Notes under the pieces: generated by a model
Seen by the model: the letters and a program-made list of their open reading frames with translations, nothing else
The model's database searches: none
Told to the model about the DNA's origin: nothing
Shown here: positions 7,420 through 15,322 of the stretch, in pieces
Numbering within the stretch: the stretch's first letter is position 1
How the letters are laid out: every line of letters begins with the position of its first letter
Assembly: GCF_021654135.1 (NCBI RefSeq)
Contig: NZ_JAKGSD010000040.1
Span: 22,014 to 78,481, forward strand
Length of the DNA stretch: 56,468 nt
Reading direction: 5' to 3'
Source of the DNA: Amycolatopsis tucumanensis
GTDB taxonomy: Bacteria; Actinomycetota; Actinomycetes; Mycobacteriales; Pseudonocardiaceae
Position numbers and translations under genes: made by a program

Positions 7420-8412
7420 CTAGGCGACCGCCGCCATGGCGTTCGCCGTCAGCTCCACCGACCGGACCCGGTCCGCGATGTCGTGCGCGTGGTGCGCCAG
7501 GATCAGCTCGTCGGCCTGGGCTTCGGTCGCGAAGTCCGCCAGGTAGGCGCGCACTTCGTCGGGAGTGCCGACCGCGGTGTAGCGCGTCATCGACGCCAGG
7601 CCGCGGCCGCGCGGCGAGGCCAGGAACGCGTCGATCTCCGCGTCGGTGAAGTTCGCCCCCGCGCGGCCCTGCGACAGCATCGCCCGGGTGCGCGCCCGGT
7701 ACGCCACCGACCGCTGGGCCTCGGCCTCGTCGTGGTCCTCCGCCGCGAACACGTTCGCCCCGGCGATCACGTACGGCTCGGCGAGCTGCTCCGACGGCTG
7801 GAACCGCTCGCGGTACAGCGAGACGGCCTGGTGCAGGGAGTCCGGCGCGAAGTGCGACGCGAACGCGTACGGCAGCCCGAGCTGGGCGGCCAGCTGCGCC
7901 CCGAACAGCGACGAGCCCAGGATGTAGAGCGGCACGACGCCCTCGGCGCGCGGCACGGCCCGCACGCCCTGCACGGCCTTGCCGCCCAGGTACGCCTGCA
8001 GCTCCAGCACGTCCTGCGGGAACGAATCCGCCGACATCGGGTCGCGCCGCAGCGCCACCATCGTCTGCTGGTCGCTGCCCGGCGCCCGGCCGAGCCCGAG
8101 GTCGATGCGTCCCGGGAACAGGGTCTCCAGCGTGCCGAACTGCTCGGCGATCACCAGCGGCGAGTGGTTGGGCAGCATGATCCCGCCGGCGCCCAGCCGG
8201 ATGGTCGACGTGTGCTCGGCGACGTGCCCGATCACCACGCTGGTCGCGCTGGAGGCGATGGACGCCATGTTGTGGTGCTCGGCGTACCAGACCCGCCGGT
8301 AGCCGCTGCGCTCGGCGGCCTGCGCGAGCGCCACGCTGGCCGCGAAGCTCTCGCGCGCGGTCTGGCCGGGCGCGATCGGCGCGAGGTCCAGTACGGACAG
8401 GACTGGGGACAT
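7420..8412 (-). CDS. MsnO8-type LLM-class flavin oxidoreductase
   Basis: A 330-residue luciferase-family TIM barrel. SPVLSVLDLAPIAPGQTARE, YRRVWYAEHHNMASIASSAT, IRLGAGGIMLPNHSPLVIAEQFGTL and GRIDLGLGRAPGSDQ are hallmarks of the MsnO8/YhbW-like group. Start ATG ends at 8412, preceded by AAAAGGTG. It lies 21 bp downstream of an ArsR-type gene on the same strand, so the two form an operon with the regulator first. Electron donor (FMNH2 or F420H2) and substrate cannot be read from sequence, though fgd1 next door regenerates F420H2. Confidence 0.87.
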   Translation of the reverse strand: MSPVLSVLDLAPIAPGQTARESFAASVALAQAAERSGYRRVWYAEHHNMASIASSATSVVIGHVAEHTSTIRLGAGGIMLPNHSPLVIAEQFGTLETLFPGRIDLGLGRAPGSDQQTMVALRRDPMSADSFPQDVLELQAYLGGKAVQGVRAVPRAEGVVPLYILGSSLFGAQLAAQLGLPYAFASHFAPDSLHQAVSLYRERFQPSEQLAEPYVIAGANVFAAEDHDEAEAQRSVAYRARTRAMLSQGRAGANFTDAEIDAFLASPRGRGLASMTRYTAVGTPDEVRAYLADFATEAQADELILAHHAHDIADRVRSVELTANAMAAVA

Positions 8413-8433
8413 GACGGGCTCACCTTTTCCGGG

Positions 8434-8730
8434 TCACAGGTCGCGGTGCAGTCGTTCGGTGAAGGCGCGGATGCGGTCCTCGTCGCGCCGGTAGTAGGTC
8501 CACTGGCCCTGTCGCGTGGCCAGCAGGAACCCGGCGCGCTGCAGGATGGCCAGGTGCGCCGAAACCGTCGACGCGGAGGTGCCTGCCTTCTGCTGGATCA
8601 GGCCGACGCACACCCCCAGCCCGGCCGTGTCGGCAGCCGCCGGGAAGCTGGCCGCCGGGTCCTTGAGCCACTCCAGGATGCGCAGCCGCGTCTCGTTCGC
8701 CAGGGCCTTGCACTCAGGGAGCACCCGCAC
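8434..8730 (-). CDS. ArsR/SmtB-type winged-helix regulator
   Basis: A 98-residue regulator with the compact ArsR fold: CKALANETRLRILEWL at the N-terminus, recognition helix region GTSASTVSAHLAILQRAGFL and a beta-wing LATRQGQWTYYRRDE. Two cysteines (in PECKALAN and LGVCVGLI) could sense metal or redox but do not form the classical ELCVCDL motif. GTG start ending at 8730 is preceded by GAAGGACG. First gene of a two-gene operon with the MsnO8-type oxidoreductase, which it probably controls together with itself. Confidence 0.85.
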   Translation of the reverse strand: MRVLPECKALANETRLRILEWLKDPAASFPAAADTAGLGVCVGLIQQKAGTSASTVSAHLAILQRAGFLLATRQGQWTYYRRDEDRIRAFTERLHRDL

Positions 8731-8741
8731 CGTCCTTCGAC

Positions 8742-8761
8742 ATTTCGCTAATTCCCGAAAT
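8742..8761. promoter_or_regulatory. Putative ArsR operator ATTTCG-N8-CGAAAT
   Basis: A perfect 6-bp inverted repeat (8742-8747 and 8756-8761) with an 8-bp AT-rich spacer, 12 bp upstream of the ArsR start. Its position over the likely promoter of the ArsR-monooxygenase operon fits autorepression. Function inferred. Confidence 0.5.
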
Positions 8762-9056
8762 TACTCCCGCCGACGAGGGGTCCGCACCATGACGCCGCTC
8801 ACGGGCGGCGACGACCGGTACCGCGACGCGGAGGCAGGAGCGATCGGCTAGTGGCCGGAGCACTCAGAGCAGGCAGCCGTGGCGGGAACCGCTCCGGCCG
8901 AAAGCCGCGCCGGCCAGGCGCCCAGGGCCGTGATCGCAGCGAGGCGGAGCACCGCTGCGATCACGGGCCCGCGGTCCGCGGCCGCGCACGGCACTCAGTC
9001 CAGGCATACAGCCACGACGGGAACCGCCCCGGCCGCAACCGGGTCAGGCCAGAACG
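8762..9056. repeat. Intergenic imperfect 131-bp duplication with hairpin
   Basis: CACTCAGNNCAGGC followed by CG(A/G)CGGGAACCGC(T/C)CCGGCCG occurs from 8861 and again from 8992, a period of 131 bp. Between the copies a perfect 13-bp stem, CCGTGATCGCAGC (8928-8940) with GCTGCGATCACGG (8954-8966), has a 13-nt loop. No gene is visible in this space between the ArsR promoter and fgd1. The hairpin may be a second terminator for the leftward fgd1 transcript. Confidence 0.55.
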
Positions 9057-9091
9057 GCGCCGCTCACGGACACGCGGTCCGTGAGCGGCGC
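9057..9091. terminator. 15-bp perfect hairpin behind fgd1
   Basis: GCGCCGCTCACGGAC (9057-9071) pairs perfectly with 9077-9091 across the loop ACGCG. It starts eight bases after the end of fgd1 (minus strand, stop at 9099), the expected site for its terminator. No T-tract follows, as is common in high-GC actinomycetes. Confidence 0.75.
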
Positions 9092-9098
9092 GCGGGGC

Positions 9099-10103
9099 TC
9101 AGCCCAGTGCGCGCAGCCGCGGCAGGACGTCCTCGGCGAACTGCGTCAGGAACCGCTCCTGGTCGTGGCCGGGGCCGTGGAACACGAGGTGGTTCAGGCC
9201 CGCGTCCAGGTACGGCTTGATCTGCGCGACGGCCTCGTCCGGGTCGGAGGCCACGATCCACCGCTTGGCGACCTGCTCGATCGGCAGCTCGTCGGCCAGG
9301 CGCTCCATCTCCTCGGCGGAGGACACGCTGTGCTTCTGCTCCGGGGTCAGCGACAGCGGCGCCCAGAACCGGGTGTTCTCCAGCGCCTTCTCGTGGTCCC
9401 GGTCGTAGGACATCTTGATCTCGATCATCTTGTCGATGCCCGCGACGTCCCGCTCGGCTGCCGCGGCACCCTCGGCGACCGCCGGCATCAGCTTGTCGTT
9501 GTAGAGCTCCATGCCCTTGCCCGAGGTGCAGATGAAGCCGTCGCCGGCGCGGCCCGCGTACTTGGCCACCACCGGGCCGCCCGCGGCCACGTACACCGGC
9601 ACCGGCTGCTCCGGCCGGTCGTAGATCTTGGCGTTGACCAGGGTGTAGTACTCGCCCTCGAACGACACGTTGTCGGTGGTCCACAGCTCGCGCATCAGCT
9701 TGATCGCCTCACGCAGCCGCGCGAACCGCTCCTTGAACTCCGGCCACTCCCGGCCCGACACCGCGATCTCGTTGAGCGCCTCGCCCGTGCCCACGCCGAG
9801 AATCACCCGGCCGCCCGACAGCAGCGACATCGTCGCGAACGCCTGCGCGATCACGGCCGGGTTGTACCGGAACGTCGGGGTCAGCACGCTCGTCCCGATC
9901 TGCACCCGGTTCGTCCGCTCGGCCACCGCCGACATCCAGGACAACGCGAACGGGGCGTGCCCGCCCTCGTGCCGCCACGGCAGGAAGTGGTCGGACACCA
10001 TCACCGAGTCCAGGCCCAGCTCCTCGGCCCGCACGGCGTACTCGACCAGATCCCGCGGACCGAACTGCTCCGCCGAGGCCTTGTAGCCGACTTTCAGACC
10101 CAC
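9099..10103 (-). CDS. fgd1: F420-dependent glucose-6-phosphate dehydrogenase
   Basis: A 334-residue TIM-barrel enzyme that oxidises glucose-6-phosphate to 6-phosphogluconolactone while reducing F420 to F420H2. I recognise near-identity to the mycobacterial enzyme: LKVGYKASAEQF, VSDHFLPWRHEGGHAPF, LTPTFRYNPAVIAQAFATM, GVGTGEALNEIA, AAGGPVVAKYAGRAGDGFIC and LPIEQVAKRWIVASDPDEAV. Active-site residues are present as His39, Trp43 and Glu108 (one less than M. tuberculosis numbering, where they are His40, Trp44 and Glu109). GTG start ending at 10103 follows GTGAGGGAGGAC. It supplies F420H2 to luciferase-like and other reductases; two LLM enzymes in this window are possible users. Monocistronic, with a strong downstream hairpin. 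Confidence 0.95.
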   Translation of the reverse strand: MGLKVGYKASAEQFGPRDLVEYAVRAEELGLDSVMVSDHFLPWRHEGGHAPFALSWMSAVAERTNRVQIGTSVLTPTFRYNPAVIAQAFATMSLLSGGRVILGVGTGEALNEIAVSGREWPEFKERFARLREAIKLMRELWTTDNVSFEGEYYTLVNAKIYDRPEQPVPVYVAAGGPVVAKYAGRAGDGFICTSGKGMELYNDKLMPAVAEGAAAAERDVAGIDKMIEIKMSYDRDHEKALENTRFWAPLSLTPEQKHSVSSAEEMERLADELPIEQVAKRWIVASDPDEAVAQIKPYLDAGLNHLVFHGPGHDQERFLTQFAEDVLPRLRALG

Positions 10104-10162
10104 GTTCGTCCTCCCTCACACTGGTTGCTCACCTCCAACCTACTGCGCGCGGGAGGGACCGT

Positions 10163-11857
10163 TCAGCCGCGCAGGTCCGGGAACTGGTCGTCGCGCCACT
10201 CCGCGGGGCTGCCCGTGCCCAGCTCGTCCTCGCGGGACCGCAGCTCGACGCGCCGGATCTTGCCGGAGATCGTCTTGGGCAGCTCGAAGAACTCGAGCCG
10301 CCGCACCCGCTGCCACGGCGCGAGGTTCTCGCGGGCGTGCCGCAGGATCGACAACGCGGTCTCCTTGGTCGGCTCGTGGCCGGGCGCGAGCGCGACGTAG
10401 GCCTTGGGCACGGCCAGCCGCACCGGGTCCGGCGCGGGCACGACCGCCGCCTCGGCCACCGCCGGGTGCTCGATCAGGACCGACTCCAGCTCGAACGGGC
10501 TGATCTTGTAGTCGCTGGCCTTGAACACGTCGTCGGTGCGGCCGATGTAGGTGATGTAGCCCTCGGCGTCGATCGTCGCCACGTCACCCGTGTGGTAGTA
10601 ACCGCCCGCCATGGCCTCTGCGTTGCGCTCGGGGTCGCCTTGGTAGCCGGTCATCAGGTTCACCGGCGAGCGTGACAGGTCCAGGCAGATCTCGCCCTCG
10701 CCGGGGCCGGAAAGCGGCTGTCCGCTCGCCGGGTCGACCAGCACGACCGGCACTCCGGGCAGGGCGCGGCCCATCGAGCCGGCCTTGACCGGCGAGCCGG
10801 GCGTGTTGCCGACCTGCGCGGTCGTCTCGGTCTGCCCGAAGCCGTCCCGGATCGTCAGCCCCCACGCCCGCCGGACCTGCTCGATCACCTCCGGGTTGAG
10901 CGGTTCGCCCGCGCCGATGACCTCGCGCAGCGCGGACGGCCGCTCGCCCAGGTCGGCGTTGATCAGCATGCGCCACACCGTGGGCGGGGCGCAGAACGAG
11001 GAGACTTCGCGCTTCCGCAGCTGCTCCAGCAGCGCGGCGGCGTCGAAGCGGCGGTAGTTGTAGACGAAGATCGTCGCCTCGGCGATCCACGGCGCGAAGA
11101 AGCACGACCACGCGTGCTTCGCCCAGCCGGGCGAGGAGATGTTGAGGTGCACGTCGCCCGGCCGCAGCCCGAGGAAGTACATCGTGGACAGATGCCCGAC
11201 CGGGTAGGACACCTGGGTGTGCTCCACCAGCTTCGGCCGGGACGTGGTGCCCGAGGTGAAGTACAGCAGCAGCGGGTCGCCGGGCGCGGTGCCCGGGTGC
11301 TCGACCGGGACGTGCGGCGTGTCCGCGGCCTCACGCAGGTCGGCCCAGCCGTCCGCCGCGCCGACGCTGATCCGGGTGTACCCGCCGGGCACGTCGGCGA
11401 ACTTGCCGGTGTCGGCGGCGTTGCAGATGACGAACTCCGCGCCGCTGCGGGTGATCCGGTCGGTCAGGTCGGCCGGGCCGACGGCGCTGGTGGTCGGCAG
11501 GATCACCGCGCCCAGCTTCATGATCGCCAGCATCGACTCCCACAGCTCGACCTGGTTGCCGAGCATCAGCAGCACCGGAACGCCGCGGCGCACGCCCCGC
11601 TCGCGCAGCCATGCGGCCAGCCGGTCCGAGGCGCGGGACATGTCGGCGAACGATCGCTGTGTGGTGGTGCCGTCCTCCTCGGCGATCACCAGCGCGGGCC
11701 GGTCGTTGTCGCGCGCGATCGCGTCGAACCAGTCCACCGCCCAGTTGAACCGCTCCCCCAGCTCGGGCCAGCGGAACTCGGCCACGGCGCGGGCGTGGTC
11801 CTCCCGCAGCGCCACCAGCTGGTCCCTGCTCGCACGGTAGGCATCGGTCGCGTTCAC
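10163..11857 (-). CDS. Acyl-CoA synthetase (AMP-binding, medium-chain/ACSM-like)
   Basis: A 564-residue adenylate-forming enzyme that activates a carboxylate to acyl-AMP and then acyl-CoA. P-loop YFTSGTTSRPKLVEH, the DGFGQTETT core, YYHTGDVA, the hinge GRTDDVFKASDYKISPFELE and the C-terminal catalytic lysine motif PKTISGKIRR are intact. The overall pattern is that of acetoacetyl/medium-chain (ACSM) synthetases. GTG start ending at 11857 follows GAAAGGACA. It is divergent from an MHS carboxylate transporter at 11999, and both share a 26-bp dyad with the GAF-LuxR gene promoter at 14261, so transporter, synthetase and regulator probably form one carboxylic-acid uptake and activation unit. Confidence 0.9.
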   Translation of the reverse strand: MNATDAYRASRDQLVALREDHARAVAEFRWPELGERFNWAVDWFDAIARDNDRPALVIAEEDGTTTQRSFADMSRASDRLAAWLRERGVRRGVPVLLMLGNQVELWESMLAIMKLGAVILPTTSAVGPADLTDRITRSGAEFVICNAADTGKFADVPGGYTRISVGAADGWADLREAADTPHVPVEHPGTAPGDPLLLYFTSGTTSRPKLVEHTQVSYPVGHLSTMYFLGLRPGDVHLNISSPGWAKHAWSCFFAPWIAEATIFVYNYRRFDAAALLEQLRKREVSSFCAPPTVWRMLINADLGERPSALREVIGAGEPLNPEVIEQVRRAWGLTIRDGFGQTETTAQVGNTPGSPVKAGSMGRALPGVPVVLVDPASGQPLSGPGEGEICLDLSRSPVNLMTGYQGDPERNAEAMAGGYYHTGDVATIDAEGYITYIGRTDDVFKASDYKISPFELESVLIEHPAVAEAAVVPAPDPVRLAVPKAYVALAPGHEPTKETALSILRHARENLAPWQRVRRLEFFELPKTISGKIRRVELRSREDELGTGSPAEWRDDQFPDLRG

Positions 11858-11913
11858 CGCTTTGTGTCCTTTCGCTCGGGCTGCCCGACATCATGCAATC
11901 GGCTGCCGCCGGG

Positions 11914-11939
11914 GCGATACCCACGGATGGGGGTAGCGC
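11914..11939. promoter_or_regulatory. 26-bp dyad in the synthetase/MHS divergent promoter
   Basis: The element reads GCGATACCCACGG followed by ATGGGGGTAGCGC. It matches the 26-bp element at 14261-14286 in 21 of 26 positions, with the right half identical. It lies midway in the 141-bp gap between the divergent acyl-CoA synthetase and MHS transporter, ideal for controlling both. Candidate binding site for the GAF-LuxR protein encoded at 13367. Confidence 0.6.
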
Positions 11940-11998
11940 CCGTTTTGTCCATACCGGACGATTCCTGGCCAGTGAGACCTCAACGACGAGGAGAACCC

Positions 11999-13330
11999 GT
12001 GTCGAGCCAGACCCCGGCGGTCCCGATGCGCAAGGTGGCCGTGGCCAGCTGCGTCGGGACGACCATCGAGTACTACGACTTCTTCATCTACGGCACCGCG
12101 GCCGCGCTGGTGTTCCCGAAGGTGTTCTTCCCGGCGCTCGGCGCGACGGCCGGGACCGTGGCCGCGTTCGCCACGTTCGCCGTCGCGTTCATCGCCCGGC
12201 CGGTCGGCGCGATCCTGTTCGGACACTTCGGCGACCGCATCGGCCGCAAGCGCACCCTGATCTCCACGCTGCTGCTGATGGGCATCGCCACCGTCCTCAT
12301 CGGACTGCTTCCGGGCGCGGCGACCATCGGGGTGGCCGCGCCGATCATCCTGGTCGTGCTGCGGTTCGCGCAGGGGCTCGCGGTCGGCGGCGAGTGGGCC
12401 GGGGCGACGCTGCTGACCGCGGAGTACGCGCCACCGGCCAAACGCGGCCTGTACGCGGTGTTCCCGCAGCTGGGCCCCGCGATCGCGTTCGCGTTGTCCA
12501 GCGGCACGTTCCTGGTGACGAACCTGGTGATGGGCGACGCGGACGCCGCGTTCCTGGACTACGGGTGGCGGGTGCCGTTCCTGGTGAGCATCCTGCTGGT
12601 GGCCGTCGGGTTCTACGTGCGGATGAGCATCGCCGAGACCCCGGCGTTCGTCGCGGCGGGCGGCACTGCGGGCCTGGACCGCCCGAAGCGGCTGCCGTTC
12701 CTGGAGGCGGTGCGCAAGCAGCCGCGGGAGATCCTGCTGTCGGCCGGTTCGCTGACGATGCTGTTCGCGTTCTTCTACATGGGCACCACGTACCTGACCA
12801 GCTACGGCACGAGCAAGACCGGGGCGGGGCTGACGCGGCCGGTGGTGCTGGGCATCGGCATCGCGGCGGCGGTGGCGTTCGGGATCGTCATCGTGGTCGC
12901 CGGCGTGCTGTCGGACCGGCTCGGGCGGCGGCGGGTGATCGTGTACTCCTCGGCGCTCGGCGTGGTGTGGTCGCTGGCGCTGTTCCCGTTGCTGGACACC
13001 GGCAGCCCGGTCGCGTTCGCCGTCGGTGTGCTGGTCACGCTGATGATCTTCGCGGTGGCGTACGGGCCGGCCGGGTCGTTCCTGCCGGAGCTGTTCCAGA
13101 CCCGCTTCCGCTACACCGGCGCGGGCCTGGGTTACAACCTCGCGGGTGTCCTGGGTGGCGCGATTCCGCCGCTGGTGGCGCCCGGCCTGACCGCGAGCTT
13201 CGGCAGCATCGCGGTCGGCGTGATGCTCGCGGTGACGGGCCTGATCTCGCTGGTGTCCACGCTGGCGCTGAAGGAGACCCGCGGCACGGCGATGACGGCC
13301 GGGCAGGCCAGCGAAGCGACCGTGGCCTGA
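11999..13330 (+). CDS. MHS-family MFS transporter (metabolite:H+ symporter)
   Basis: A 443-residue 12-helix transporter. CVGTTIEYYDFFIYGTAAAL and FGHFGDRIGRKRTL (the loop 2-3 MFS motif) and later SDRLGRRRVI are diagnostic of the MHS group, which imports organic acids and osmolytes such as alpha-ketoglutarate, citrate, shikimate or short carboxylates. GTG 11999 is chosen because it follows GACGAGGAGAACCC; the same frame is open far upstream only as antisense to the synthetase. Divergent partner is an acyl-CoA synthetase, so the cargo is likely a carboxylic acid that is then activated. One of three MHS transporters in this window. Confidence 0.9.
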   Translation: MSSQTPAVPMRKVAVASCVGTTIEYYDFFIYGTAAALVFPKVFFPALGATAGTVAAFATFAVAFIARPVGAILFGHFGDRIGRKRTLISTLLLMGIATVLIGLLPGAATIGVAAPIILVVLRFAQGLAVGGEWAGATLLTAEYAPPAKRGLYAVFPQLGPAIAFALSSGTFLVTNLVMGDADAAFLDYGWRVPFLVSILLVAVGFYVRMSIAETPAFVAAGGTAGLDRPKRLPFLEAVRKQPREILLSAGSLTMLFAFFYMGTTYLTSYGTSKTGAGLTRPVVLGIGIAAAVAFGIVIVVAGVLSDRLGRRRVIVYSSALGVVWSLALFPLLDTGSPVAFAVGVLVTLMIFAVAYGPAGSFLPELFQTRFRYTGAGLGYNLAGVLGGAIPPLVAPGLTASFGSIAVGVMLAVTGLISLVSTLALKETRGTAMTAGQASEATVA

Positions 13331-13336
13331 ACCGGG

Positions 13337-13366
13337 GGCCGGTGGCGCCGCGCGGCGCCACCGGCC
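13337..13366. terminator. 13-bp hairpin between convergent MHS and LuxR genes
   Basis: GGCCGGTGGCGCC (13337-13349) pairs perfectly with 13354-13366 across a 4-nt GCGC loop. It fills the 36-bp gap between the convergent stops of the MHS transporter and the LuxR regulator and should terminate both transcripts. Confidence 0.75.
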
Positions 13367-14176
13367 TCAGGGCAGCAGCATCAGCCGGCGCGCCTTGACG
13401 ACGGCTTCGTGGCGGGTGTGGGCGTCCAGCTTGCGCATCACGGAACCGAGGTAGGCCTTGACGGTCTCCCGCGACAGCGACAGCCGCTCGGCGACCTCGC
13501 CGTTGGTGAAGCCGAGGGCGACTTGGGCGAGCACGTCGGTCTCCCGGGTGGACAGACGCACCCGCGGGCCCTGGACGGGTTTGCCCTCGCCGAGGTCGAC
13601 GAGCCGTTGCGCGGCCGCGTAGATCCGGCGGCGGGCCTCGGGGTCGGGCAGCGCGCCGGCGATGGCCCGCAGCTCGGAGTGCACCGAGCGCAGCTCCTCG
13701 CGGGTGGCCCCGGGGGACAGCGAGTCGAGGCGCGCAGTCAGCTCGTCGCGCTCGCTCAGCTCACGGGCCAGGCGCTTGCCGGACTCCATGAGGGCGTCGC
13801 GGACGCGGTCGCCGAAGGTCACCGGCCGCCGCACCGCGCCGTACAGCACCCCGCGGCAGCGGCCGCCGGCCCGGACCGGCACGGCGATGATCGACGCCAG
13901 CCCCTCGGCGAGCACCGGGCGGTCGTAGTCGTGGGTGATGGTGCGGGCGCTGCCGTAGTCGCTCACGGCGATCGGGTGGCCCTGCATCAGCACGCGGCCG
14001 CCGAGGCCCGCGCCGGGCAGGACGTCCAGGTTGTGCAGCGCGGTCGTGCGTGTCCCGACGAAGCCCGACAGCCGCAACCGGCCGTCGACCACCTCACCAC
14101 CGAACACGACGGGCAGACCCGCCACGCGGGCGGCGCCCTCCAACTCGACATGCAGCACCGAGCGGGCGTCAGACAT
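13367..14176 (-). CDS. GAF-LuxR transcriptional regulator
   Basis: A 269-residue one-component regulator. Residues 1-150 resemble a GAF sensor (GLGGRVLMQGHPIAVSDYG, IAVPVRAGGRCRGVLYGAV), residues 155-195 form a helical linker, and the C-terminus is a LuxR-type helix-turn-helix (LSTRETDVLAQVALGFTNGE, then LSLSRETVKAYLGSVMRKL). The start is the Met ending at 14176, with GGAGGA upstream; a longer frame to 14242 crosses the intergenic region. The gene converges with the MHS transporter and has a copy of the same 26-bp dyad in its own upstream region, so it probably regulates itself and the synthetase/transporter pair. Confidence 0.87.
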   Translation of the reverse strand: MSDARSVLHVELEGAARVAGLPVVFGGEVVDGRLRLSGFVGTRTTALHNLDVLPGAGLGGRVLMQGHPIAVSDYGSARTITHDYDRPVLAEGLASIIAVPVRAGGRCRGVLYGAVRRPVTFGDRVRDALMESGKRLARELSERDELTARLDSLSPGATREELRSVHSELRAIAGALPDPEARRRIYAAAQRLVDLGEGKPVQGPRVRLSTRETDVLAQVALGFTNGEVAERLSLSRETVKAYLGSVMRKLDAHTRHEAVVKARRLMLLP

Positions 14177-14260
14177 CGGCGTCCGTCCTCCTCGCACCAC
14201 ACCATCGTCGGTCGCCCCACGGTACCCGCGTGACCAGGGCACGTCGACACCCGCGCGGTG

Positions 14261-14286
14261 GCGCTACCCCCGTCCGGGGGTAGCGC
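14261..14286. promoter_or_regulatory. 26-bp perfect dyad upstream of GAF-LuxR gene
   Basis: GCGCTACCCCC (14261-14271) and GGGGGTAGCGC (14276-14286) are perfect 11-bp arms around GTCC. The element is 84 bp upstream of the GAF-LuxR start and matches the 11914 element in 21 of 26 positions. It also lies 50 bp beyond the stop of the transketolase operon and could terminate it, but sequence conservation at a second, unrelated promoter favours an operator. Confidence 0.6.
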
Positions 14287-14335
14287 ACGGCGTTCAACGG
14301 AGGTGGTCACGCAGCGGGCGTTCAGCCGAGGTGCC

Positions 14336-15322
14336 TCAGCCCAGCTCAGCCAGCACCCGCTCCACCACGCGGTCCGTGGCCAGCCCGTACCGGTCGTGCA
14401 GCGTGGGCAGCGCTCCGGCGGCCAGGAACTCGTCCGGCAGCGCGACCGGCACGATCCGGCCGGACACCCCGGCCCGCACCGCCGCCGAGGCCACCGTCTC
14501 GAACAGGCCGCCGACCACCGTGTGGTTCTCCAGCGTCACCGCGAGCCGGTCGCCGGCGATCTCGCGCAGCACGGTCTCCGAGTCGAACGGCTTGATCGTC
14601 GGCGTGTGCACCACGGCCACGTCGACCTTGTGCGCGGCGAGCTTCTCCGCCGCCTGCAGCGCACGCATCGTCATCAGTCCACTGGAGACGAACACGACGT
14701 CGTTCCCGCCGCGGAGCACGGCAGCCTTGCCGAGCTCGAAGGAGTAGTCGTACTCGTCCAGCACCGTCGGCACCTTGCCGCGCAGCAACCGCAGGTACGT
14801 CGGCCCCTCGCACGCGGCCAGCTGCGGCACGGCCTGCTCGATGTCGACCGAGTCGCACGGGTCCACGATCGTCAGGTTCGGCATGCCGCGGAAGATCGCG
14901 ATGTCCTCGGTGGCCTGGTGGCTCGGCCCGTACCCGGTGGTCAGGCCGGGCAGGCCGCCGACCACGTTGACGTTGAGGTTCGGCTCGGCGATGTCCAGGC
15001 ACAGGAAGTCGTACGCGCGCCGCGCCGCGAACACCGAGTAGGTGGACGCGAACGGCACCAGCCCGACCTCGGCCATGCCCGCCGCGGCGCCGAGCAGCAG
15101 CTGCTCGGCCATTCCCATCTGGAAGAAACGGTCCGGGTGGGCCTGGGCGAACACGTGCATGTCGGTGTACTTGCCGAGGTCCGCGGTCAGCCCGACGACC
15201 CGGGTGTCCTGCTCGGCGAGCGCGGCCAGCGCGTGCCCGAACGGCGCGCTCGTCGTCTTCTGGCCGGGGTCGGCGAACGACGCGATCATCGCCGACGTGG
15301 TCAGCCGTTTGGTGGTGGTCAC
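14336..15322 (-). CDS. Transketolase, C-terminal subunit of a split enzyme
   Basis: A 328-residue protein containing the pyrimidine-binding domain (FGHALAALAEQDTRVVGLTADL, MGMAEQLLLGAAAGMAEVG with the catalytic Glu, GLTTGYGPSHQATEDIAIFR) and the C-terminal domain (VVFVSSGLMTMRALQAAEKL, TIKPFDSETV). GTG start ending at 15322 overlaps the stop of the N-terminal subunit by four bases (GTGA), so the two halves are translationally coupled and should be made in equal amounts. Last gene of the seven-gene sugar operon. The reaction is a ketol transfer on phosphosugars; donor and acceptor are unknown. Confidence 0.92.
   Translation of the reverse strand: MTTTKRLTTSAMIASFADPGQKTTSAPFGHALAALAEQDTRVVGLTADLGKYTDMHVFAQAHPDRFFQMGMAEQLLLGAAAGMAEVGLVPFASTYSVFAARRAYDFLCLDIAEPNLNVNVVGGLPGLTTGYGPSHQATEDIAIFRGMPNLTIVDPCDSVDIEQAVPQLAACEGPTYLRLLRGKVPTVLDEYDYSFELGKAAVLRGGNDVVFVSSGLMTMRALQAAEKLAAHKVDVAVVHTPTIKPFDSETVLREIAGDRLAVTLENHTVVGGLFETVASAAVRAGVSGRIVPVALPDEFLAAGALPTLHDRYGLATDRVVERVLAELG

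Noticed and set aside
14261..14286. Reading the 14261 dyad purely as the transketolase operon terminator
   Set aside because: The position would suit a terminator, but the 21/26 match at an unrelated divergent promoter favours an operator; kept as a caveat.
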